From NCBI GenBank assembly GCA_022376515.1, contig WTXI01000007.1:620001-684000 (forward strand): DNA of 64,000 nt, read 5' to 3'. The notes beneath the pieces are model-generated. The model did no database searches, was not told the origin of the DNA, and saw only the letters and a list, made by a program, of their open reading frames with translations. Numbering within the stretch: the first letter of the stretch is position 1; each line of letters starts with the position of its first letter. The stretch is from Lactifluus volemus. Lineage: Eukaryota; Basidiomycota; Agaricomycetes; Russulales; Russulaceae. A program made the position numbers and the translations under genes. Positions 55,764 through 64,000 of this stretch are shown here, in pieces.

Positions 55764-57405
55764 TCACTTGCTTTCCAGCTCTGCTTCCACCTCGGGCTCC
55801 TCATCAATGCGCTCATGAACGGATGGACTGTGCGTCTCTGCAGCCGCTTTTGCTTCTCGCTTGCGTCTTGCAGATTCCTTAAGCTTGTCCCACCGTTCCC
55901 GGAATTTCGCAATCATCGCTTTCTGTACTCCGTTTTTAGCCACACAAAGAGATATCTGTCGAACAAGATACCGACCTGCTTCTCGTTATCCGCACGCGTG
56001 ACATGAAGCTCATCCTCAAGCTCTTTGACCCTACGAGAAAGCTGCGTCTCTCTGTCTCGGTTTGTGCTGATAGGAACTACAGGAGGTGGAGGCGGGACTA
56101 GGTTGAGACTTGCGAGGTCGAATGTAGATTGGCCAGTTCGTTGCGCCGCATGCACGGAAGCGCCCATTGCTCTTTGCGCCTACGATCTCGATGATTAGCG
56201 GACTGGAGATGGCCTCGTAGCAAGGTATGTCAAGGTACCTCCCGCCGGGCAACTGCAATATTTTCTCGAAGCTGCTGGCCCTGCTCTTGTCTCAATTTCA
56301 GCATTCGTTCGGCATTTTCTAGTCGTCTTTGCATCCCTTCGAGCTCAGAGCGAAGCGTGTTGTTCTCTTCCTTCAGTGCCGATGCTGAAGGCTCGGATTT
56401 GGATGGGATAAAGCAGAATGAATCGGACGAGTCGTAGTCTTATGACCGTATCATCCTGGCTCACAACCTATGAAAGTAACCACGCACCTTCTTCCGCTAT
56501 CTCGTCAAACTCATTCCGTAGATCAACGACCGACTGTCTCAGCTGGGAGGACTTTACAGCATCGGAACCATATGCGTCATCAAGTGTTGTTGGAGAAGAG
56601 CCATCCGGAGACTGGGCTTTTAGACGACTGGCGAGGAGCGCACGTCTAGGACGCCCACTACCTTCCATATCAGTGTCACTACTATAGCTGCCATTCCGAC
56701 CTGTCTCGCGCTGTGGGGACTCTGCAAGGCCGAGAGAAGCGGTGGCAAACGCTAGGGGTTGCGAGACGTGATCGAGTTGCTCCATGGCCCTCCAGAAGGT
56801 GTTAAATGCGTCGCTGGCATCCGTCGACTGCGACCGCGTGGCGATAAGCGGCAGGAGATTGGGAAGGAGATGCACGTGCCACGGACCTGTTGTCCCAAGA
56901 GCATGAAAGACTCGTCGACTTGAGAATCCGGCATTCTTCCCCTTGGAAGTGGTAGCGGTGAAGGAGGAGACCCTTGCGCAGAGAGCGCAGCGGGAGGTGA
57001 TGGACGAGGTGGCGCGGGTTTTTGCGGCAGTGTGGGATCGATGCCTTCCTCGCGGAGCGCAGCGATCCTCCTTTGTAGCTCCTTTGCTGCCTTGCTATGT
57101 TCATTGTAGAGCATTCGCAAAGTTCTCCTCGTCTGCACGTTAAGACTGAGTCTAGCGAGGACGCGAATGCAGGAAAGGGAAATTTTTGCGAACATTTTCG
57201 TCGCTTGATGCCTCTATACAGGATTGAAATGCATCTGCAGACTTTTGATGCTCGTCGGCTGCAGGAATGAGAAGTCCTTTTGCGGTGTATTCGTCAGCGT
57301 TAGTAGCATGTTGGTGTGCCTGGAGTACAAAGGGCAAAGTTAAGAACAGGTCTATGGCATTCAAATTAGCATTACCGCGTTCAAGGGCGACGGAGAGGTA
57401 GACAT
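55764..57405 (-). CDS. ATG38: NRBF2/Atg38-like protein (MIT domain plus coiled coil)
   Basis: Probable regulatory subunit of the autophagy PI3-kinase complex I. The N-terminus MSTSPSPLNAAHQHATNADE starts a three-helix MIT domain: KGLLIPAADEHQKSADAFQS, CIEASSDEN and RTLRMLYNEHSKAAKELQRR. A Pro/Ser-rich linker follows (PAPPRPSPPAALSAQG). Then come SDASDAFNTFWRAMEQLDHV, DTDMEGSGRPRRALLASRLK and a coiled coil (LKEENNTLRSELEGMQRRLE, NAERMLKLRQEQGQQLRENI, RRVKELEDELHVTRADNEKQ, KFRERWDKLKESARRKRE) ending EVEAELESK. MIT plus coiled coil in this order fits NRBF2/Atg38, but other MIT proteins are possible. The first intron splits the leading NA and AHQ. The start was chosen by match to the family. Confidence 0.72.
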
Positions 57406-57957
57406 GAGTGCGTAAGGGCGGAATGCAAGGAGCGGATGGTGTTTTCGGAGAATTAAGGTAAAATTGCAAGCATGCCGTGAGCTAACTCTTAACTCTCGGA
57501 CCAATCATCAATCGGCACAGCGGCCCGCTTGAGTGTTCTCTTCTGGGTCTTGACTGATAGTCAAATATTCAACTTTTGTATGCAACAGATCTACTGTACT
57601 ACCACACTAGCGCAGGTCGCCATAATCACTCCATGAACCGTCTGTCTCCAGTTTTCTACATCCGTTCTACTTTGATCAACTCCAAAGCTGATCTCCGAGC
57701 CAATGAGGCAAGCTGATAACCGGTGGTGTTAAGATCGCGGAACTGACAGTATCACATAGACAGCAGGAGAGCCAACCGACGGAGATACTGAAGAGATAGA
57801 CGTCGGAAAATATGGAATGGTGTGTGCGCATTACAGTTCGAAAACCCTGCCAAGTGACACTAGTCCATAGCTGAAGAAATTAGAGGCTCTTGCGCAGACA
57901 CCTCTAGAGTACTGTCAGCTGCGAACCCCCAAAAAGGCAGCTTTGGGGTCCATAGTT
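57406..57957. other. Spacer, may contain a 5' exon of the next gene
   Basis: No recognisable domain. A CAG acceptor-like site at about 57917-57919 (TACTGTCAG) directly precedes codons in frame with the next gene (LRTPKKAALGSIV), so an upstream exon of that gene may be hidden here. Confidence 0.4.
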
Positions 57958-58533
57958 ATGTCCACCGCGGGCACGGAGACTGACTCATCGAGACCGTGTA
58001 TTGCGCGCCGCGAAAGTTCATTCCTCTTCACGCTGCGCAACATCGCCAGTCCATTTCGGGATGCAGAGCCATCGGGGGAGACTCCAACTGGTGTTGAAGA
58101 CGACCCGTTCGAAAAGGCCTTGACAGAGAACATCAGCGTCGGCTCGGTTCCCGTGCACGTTCCACGCCTGACCGATCCCATCGCCCCGTGCACGGGGTTC
58201 GCGATGGAAGCAGAGGTCGTGAAGCACGCGAGTAGGTTCGCAGAGTTCCGAAAAGCGCAGAGAAAGGCCTGTCCAGAGAAAGTCAGCAGGGCTGACGAAT
58301 GCGAAGGAGGGTTGTTCTTTGCATCTCGGACGCGAGGCCGAAGTCCTCAGGTACGTAAGGTAAAAAGCTTTCATCGTGTTCAATTTTGGGATCGCATGTC
58401 ATGACAGCTGCCTTCGAACGAGGAATACTTCCCCGACAACCCACCACTGGAAGAACCTTTCATTGACTATCTCAAGGTGGACATACCTAATATCAGCATC
58501 ATAGTTCCAGGAACAGAGTGTAGCCCGAGATAG
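57958..58533 (+). CDS. Small conserved-looking protein of unknown function
   Basis: Two exons: from Met 57958 to about 58351, then an intron (GTACGT donor, GACAG acceptor near 58407), then about 58408-58533 ending TAG. The translation is hydrophilic: SRPCIARRESSFLFTLRNIA, SPFRDAEPSGETPTGVEDDP, EKALTENISVGSVPVHVPRL, then LPSNEEYFPDNPPLEEPFID, YLKVDIPNISIIVPGTECSP. Codon usage and the clean splice suggest a real gene, probably a disordered regulatory protein. The reading frame is open upstream of the Met to an acceptor-like site near 57919, so the true start may be in an earlier exon. I do not recognise the family. Confidence 0.6.
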
Positions 58534-58661
58534 TATCCTTCGTTGTTACAGCCCGTTATGTGAGGTCGAATATAAATGTTAATAACCTTTACCGGCATCT
58601 TCCGACCCAACCAGGAGTGTGACTTGATAGCCACACCCACCCTTCATAAAACCATCCATCT

Positions 58662-60712
58662 ATGTTTCAACGCGATCCGAGGGCAGGGGCTTTCTTAGGA
58701 GGAGACAGAGTATCTGGACAAGATATCAGAGACCAGAATGGTGCGTTCAACACCGCGATTCCTCCACGAGATCCCAGGCTTATGTACAACTTCAGTGGTC
58801 GCGGCACAGACCATAGCAAATATCGTAAAAAGCTCTCTTGGGCCGTTAGGGCTCGATAAAATGCTTGTCGATAATATCGGGGTACGTTTCACGTTCTCTC
58901 AATGGATCCCTGTCGCAGAACACGTCCGAAAACACAGGAAGTCACGATCTCAAATGACGGCGCCACTATCCTTTCTCTCCTCTCCGTAGAACACCCTGCT
59001 GGGCGTATCTTTGTAGATCTCGCACAAAAACAAGACAAAGAAGTCGGCGATGGCACTACGTCTGTCGTGATCATCGCTGCCGAGCTGTTGCGCCGGGCAA
59101 ACGAGCTCGTGAAGGCGAAGATTCACCCCACCACTATCATCACCGGATACAGACTAGCATGTCGTGAGGCCGTGAAATTTATGCAAGATCAGCTGAGCGT
59201 GAAGGTGGAACAACTAGGTCGGGATGCATTGATAAATGTAGCAAAGACGAGTATGGCGAGCAAAATCATCGGGTCGTGAGCATTCTCCTTTTCATGTGAT
59301 CTACATCTCGGCCGCTCAACTAAAAGTTAGCGATGACGATTTATTCGCACCCATGGCTGTGGACGCTATGTTGGCGGTAAAAACTGTGAATACTCGCGGC
59401 GAGATCAAGTACCCCGTCAAGGCTGTGAACGTTTTGAAGGCCCACGGACGGAGTACTCGAGAATCGCTCTTTGTACAGGGCTATGCGTTAAACTGTACCG
59501 TTGCCAGCCAAGGTGTGTCCCCATCCATTGCTACGATGTTGAATTATATGGATGCCCATCATGTCCTCAGCGATGAAAACGCGAATAACTAATGCCAAGA
59601 TCGCGTGCCTTGACATCGACCTTCGCAAAACACGCATGCAGTTGGGCGTTCAAATCTTGGTTGATGATCCGGAGCAACTTGAGGAGATTCGCAAGCGGTA
59701 GTTAAAAGTCATGGTTCTTGCTTCAATTGCATTAACGCTTCTTACCAGGGAGTCAGAAATGACACTGGAAAGGATCAGAAAAATTTTGGCCGCTGGGGCC
59801 AATGTCGTACTGACAACAAAGGGCATCGATGACCTTGCATTGAAGGAATTCGTGGAAGCTGGTGCCATGGCCGTCCGTCGATGCAGAAAGGAGGATCTTC
59901 GTCGCATCGCTAAAGCTACTGGTGGACAGCTTGTCTCAAGCTTGGCGAATCTAGAAGGGGAGGAAACATTCGAGACGAACTATCTTGGCACAGCGGAAGT
60001 GGTCGTGCAGGAGCGCATCTCGGACGATGAACTCATCCTTGTGAAAGGCACAAAGGTGGTCAATTCTGCTTCAGTCATTCTCCGCGGGGCCAACGATTAT
60101 ATGCTCGACGAGATGGAGCGCGGGTTGCATGATACCTTGTCTGTGATCAAAAGGACACTGGAGAGTGGGAGTGTTGTACCCGGTGGGGGTGCTGTGGAGT
60201 CTGCACTGAGCATCTATCTCGAAAACTTTGCCACGACTTTGGTACGTTCTTTCTTCCGGCCCTCACGTCAATGCACTCATTCCTACGTCTCACAGGGCTC
60301 GCGTGAACAGTTGGCTATTGCAGAATTCGCAAGTGCGCTTCTCGTCATACCGAAGACTCTCGCGGTGAATGCGGCCAAGGATGCGACCGACTTGGTGGCG
60401 AAGCTACGTTCTTATCATAATGCAGCTCAAAATGCGCCAGCAGGAGACCCTAAGAAGGTCCTGCTGCGCTTCGGGCTGGACCTGCTGAAGGGTGACGTAC
60501 GGGATAACGTCACGGCTGGGGTCCTTGAACCCACGGTTAGCAAGGTTCGTAGCCTCAAGTCTGCGTTCGAGGCGGCAGTTTCGTTACTACGAATTGATGA
60601 TGCAATTCAAGTTGCGCCAGGTACGTCATCTCGTGTGAGGAAAGTGAAAATTGAATCACTGATGAGGGACCTCACAGAGCCGAAACCTGAGCGTGATGGA
60701 CATGGACATTAG
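58662..60712 (+). CDS. CCT1: T-complex protein 1 subunit alpha (CCT1/TCP1)
   Basis: Alpha subunit of the cytosolic chaperonin TRiC/CCT that folds actin and tubulin. The start [20 protein letters not shown] is followed by [49 protein letters not shown], and the ATPase motif [20 protein letters not shown]. Later blocks are [100 protein letters not shown] and [20 protein letters not shown], plus the Asp of [20 protein letters not shown]. It ends [11 protein letters not shown]. The protein is about 555 residues, normal for the family. The introns at 60242-60295 and 60621-60677 are multiples of three and contain no stop, so unspliced message would still read through. CDC27 follows in the same direction. 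Confidence 0.95.
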
Positions 60713-60996
60713 AAGTAGGGATAGAATCTGTAGTATGAATGAAATGACGAGTTCTATCACCGACCACACCGCTGTGGTGGTGACGCGTAGATCACATGAC
60801 TAAGAATTACACGGTCTCGGTTGGCTTGACCTTGCCTTGGCTCACCACTCGCTCGAGACCTTTGTCCATCCCTCCTTCTCCGTTTCCTTTCTCTCCTCTT
60901 TCGCGTCTTCTACGCCTTCCATTGCCCTTTGAAAGGAGATATCTTTTTCTATCTCGTGGAACAGTCTGACAACATACTGCGCACTGCTTAGAACGC
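60713..60996. promoter_or_regulatory. Spacer and probable promoter between CCT1 and CDC27
   Basis: 284 bp with a pyrimidine-rich tract (CCTTTCTCTCCTCTTTCGCG near 60889-60908) shortly before the CDC27 start. Both genes point the same way. Confidence 0.45.
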
Positions 60997-63930
60997 ATGC
61001 AGTCGCAGCAGCAGTCCGAATCAATACCGACCTTCCTGTCGTACCTTTCCAAGCATTTCAACACTCTCATTTGGGCATGTCTCGACACAGACCTCCACAA
61101 ATCTGCCATTTTTTACGCAGAACGGTATTTTGCATTAGATCACGGCAATCATGACGCGCGACATCTTTACGCGACAGCAATGCTCCGAGCCAATCAGCCA
61201 CATTCTGCATTGCACCTTGTGAACCTTCCTCAAGACCAGCGATGTAATGGATGCTTTGAAATCAAGGCCAAGTGTTGCTCCGCTTTGGGCAGGCACAGAC
61301 AGGCGCGGGAGGCGTTGGAGGATATTTTGAAAAACGCTGTTGACGCTCCGGCGGGTGCGTTCACAGAATTCTTTTCAAGCGTGTGTAGCTTTTTCTCATC
61401 CACACCCTGCACAGTGTCACAAGACCAGCGAATGGGGCGGACCTTTCCCGTGGAGGCTGTACTTCACTGCCGCTCTGGTCTCACAGCACTGAAGGGTAAC
61501 CTCCCTGACCAAGCCCGTGTCAGTCTTCTTCGGGCCCTGGCACTCGATCCCATGATCTGGGAAGCCTTCGAGGGTTTATGCACTCTAGGTGAACATGCCC
61601 CGCGGATCTTGGCCCAGCTTTTCATTAACAATAGGCTCACTTGTGCAGGATCCGTACCAGAGATCGAGGAGTTATTTCCCTCACGTCCGCCACCAATCAA
61701 ACGTACTCCTCCAGATGAACAGCACACAGCAAAGCCGACGCATCCACCAATTCCAACGGCTACTGGCGCTGGCTTTTTCACCCCTGACAATCTCAACACC
61801 GGAAACCTGTTCCGGAAACCCGAACCTGTCAATGCCCTACCTGTCCGAATGGGAAGATTCGGTCCTCGAGATTCTATGTGGGATAAACCTTTAGCTACTC
61901 TCATCTTACAGTTCTGATGATATCGTATTACGCAGGTTAACCGACGACACAATCTCACACTTGCCCGAAGTTTCCATCCTACAGGCTCACCAGCGCACAA
62001 AAGGTGCTTTCATGCCCTCTTCCCGCGCCCTTTCTTCCGCGGACGAGGGTGGGCCTGCTCTAAAAAAGATGCGTTCTACGGCCCGTGGGGTAGAGAAGGC
62101 GTCCAAATTGTTAGCCCCTGCAGACGACGCACGCTCCAAAAAGGCACGCGCACGCCCGGCCTTGACTCTTGTTAACCTCTTCTCATCTGCGGGCCGCCGT
62201 CCCCAGCCTACGGCGGCGTCCTCCAGGCATGCGCCGGCAGCTGGCAACCGATCTGACCGAGACGGGAATGCTTCGGGTGTGGGCACGCGACGGAGTGCAC
62301 GATTGAACAATAAACCACCAATACCGAGCAAGGTCAGTGTTCCCGTTTCGTGACGTATATGAAGCGACTAATCCATGCCTTAATATTTCAGCCCCCACCG
62401 GCCCGAGACCGACGTCGGCTTCACGCACGGACACGGTCGCAATCGACTGGCTCTGAAGATGAACCGGTGCCCAGTGGAGATGCGATGCATTCACAATCGC
62501 CTCAGTCAGTAACGCTATCGCCGCGGTCGGATACCTCACCGCCGCCGAGCAGCTGGACCGCATCGCAAGAACAGGCTGCGCAAGAAGCGTACGAAGCTGA
62601 ACTGGCAGACCAATATATTTACGACCTGATGCGGCTGTTTGCTAGCGCTACGAGGGCACTGGCCATGTACAACACTGGGCTGTGCATGGAGGAACTGGAC
62701 AAATTACCGCATGTTCATCAAAGATCACCATATGTGATGGCAATGGTGGGAAAAGCGCACTATGAGCGGACCGATTACACATCTGTACGTATTCCGCCGT
62801 TTAAATGCTCAAACGATGCCCATTCGTGCGAATCCACGTTTACATCACGTGTTTACGTTTACACAGGCAGAACGCGCCTTCCAGGCAGTGAGGGCCCTGG
62901 ACCCCTATCGGCTCTGGGACATGGAAGTCTATTCGACCTTGTTATGGCATCTCCAACGGCCAGTTCAGCTGTCCTTCTTGGCACAAGAGTTGCTGTCGAT
63001 CGAACCACGTTCCCCACAGGCGTGGATAGCGATAGGAAATACATTCTCGTTGCAGAAGGAGCGTGCCCAGGCGTTGACGTGCTTTCGACGTGCCCAGCAA
63101 CTGGACCCTACCTGCGCGTACGCGTTCACGCTTGCGGGGCACGAGTTCATTGACGAGGACCTCGACAAGGCCATTCTGTCGTTTCAGATGGCGCTTCGCG
63201 CGGATGCGCGGCATTATAACGCTTGGTACGTCCGCCCGGGCAACTTCCGAAATACCAGAGTTCTGATAGCGTTTGGCCTCACTTGGGATCGTGCATGCTT
63301 ATCTTGGGTACATGTATCTTTCACAGGTATGGACTGGGGACGTGTTATTTAAGAAAGTGCAAAATCCGTATGGCGGAGTATCACTATCGGATGGCAGCGG
63401 AGATTCATCCGAATAATGCGGTACTGCTCGGTTGCGTAGGCATGGTATGTTTTAAAGTCTGAGCGTGCGCTAGTTGAGTGTTGACTGAAATATTCGCTAG
63501 GCCGTAGAGAGGCGCGGGGATCGAGAAGGGGCCCTCGCCCTGTTCAATGAGGCAGTGAAACTGTCGCCGGAGAATGCGCTAGTGCGTTATCGTCGAGCGA
63601 AAATGCTTATCTGTATGAAGCGATATGAGGTGTGTGTTCGGCGTGGATCGAGTCACGATGACGACTATTCATATCTATCTATCACCCGTTTCCCCTGATC
63701 GATAGATTGCCGTGAGGGATCTAGAATACCTACGTGACTCGTCTCCAGACGAGTCGAACGTTATCTTTCAACTTGCAAGAGCGTACCGACTGATCGGGGA
63801 CGAAGTCAAATCTGCCCGTATGCTTGCTATCGCGAGGGACCTGTCACCGAAGAGTGCCAAGAAGATACAAAAGCTTCTGGAGACAATGAAAGACGAAGAG
63901 GTAGGAGGAGAGGAGATGGACGAGGGTTGA
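60997..63930 (+). CDS. CDC27: Anaphase-promoting complex subunit 3 (Cdc27/APC3)
   Basis: TPR scaffold subunit of the APC/C ubiquitin ligase that binds activators. The N-terminus MQSQQQSESIPTFLSYLSKH leads to TPR-like helices: AIFYAERYFALDHGNHDARH, LYATAMLRANQPHSALHLVN and CYEIKAKCC-like GCFEIKAKCCSALGRHRQAR. It has the LLRALALDPMIWEAFEGLCT block, then a disordered middle rich in Pro, Ser and Arg with the APC3-type GFFTPDNL motif. The C-terminal TPR superhelix includes LDPYRLWDMEVYSTLLWHLQ, SFLAQELLSIEPRSPQAWIA, IGNTFSLQKERAQALTCFRR, AQQLDPTCAYAFTLAGHEFI, MALRADARHYNAWYGLGTCY and NEAVKLSPENALVRYRRAKM, ending KKIQKLLETMKDEEVGG. Introns near 61374-61420, 61893-61935, 62332-62390, 62786-62867, 63225-63328, 63445-63500 and 63629-63707 have GT/AG ends. 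It is roughly 750 residues and looks intact. Confidence 0.93.
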
Positions 63931-64000
63931 GTCGGCGTGCTCGAGGGTATATTGTATTGATTATTTCACTCTTGGACGTTGTTTTTTCGCAATATAAAAT
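63931..64000. other. Start of the CDC27 3' flank
   Basis: 70 bases after the CDC27 stop, AT-rich, with TTGTATTGATTATTTC and AATATAAAAT. Nothing further can be read before the window ends. Confidence 0.6.

Overview
This is intron-dense fungal nuclear DNA. Nearly every recognisable gene is cut by many short introns, about 50-60 nt where measured, with GTRNGT-type donors and YAG acceptors. The protein families (fungal-type Cms1, Mog1, fungal mL60/MRPL31, TmpA-like membrane protein, Crinkler-type protein) and the intron style point to a basidiomycete, probably an Agaricomycete; I cannot name the species. No prokaryotic feature, rRNA or tRNA was recognised.

Layout. 1-5.2 kb is gene-poor: the last codons of one gene, a diverged duplicated segment, and a decayed L-serine dehydratase. 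5.2-9.8 kb holds transketolase, QCR7 and nucleoside diphosphate kinase. 11.1-24.5 kb holds an EST1/SMG6-like PIN protein with two apparent frame breaks, a short-chain dehydrogenase, an NTF2-like conserved protein, a STRAP-like WD40 protein and a sulfate permease. 24.5-29.2 kb is a gene desert containing a complete but coding-poor LTR element (25607-27325) with matching LTRs and a 5-bp target-site duplication. 29.2-40.5 kb is a housekeeping block: TACO1, a tail-anchored E2 enzyme, SF3A1, MRPL31, CMS1 and an ERI1-like exonuclease. 41.4-50.6 kb looks accessory: a TmpA-like membrane protein, about 4.4 kb of unreadable sequence, and a Crinkler-type gene fusing a ubiquitin-like header, a nuclease-like core and a protein kinase. 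52.1-63.9 kb is again housekeeping and rich in cell-division genes: NDC80, MOG1, an ATG38/NRBF2-like protein, a small unknown, CCT1 and CDC27.

Functional themes. Carbon, energy and nucleotide metabolism (TKL1, QCR7, NDK), RNA processing and translation (SMG6-like, SF3A1, ERI1, MRPL31, TACO1, CMS1) and mitosis (NDC80, CDC27, CCT1 as a chaperonin for cytoskeletal proteins, MOG1 for Ran) are interleaved. Four gene pairs are head to head with only 150-250 bp between start codons, so they probably share promoters.

Most unusual points: the Crinkler-REase-kinase gene at 48123-50558; the small non-autonomous LTR element with a long internal inverted repeat; two separate 6-nt micro-exons, one carrying the catalytic His of transketolase; two GC-AG introns in one gene (CMS1); and the two frame breaks in the SMG6-like gene. 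All splice models come from reading the sequence and family conservation, without transcript data.
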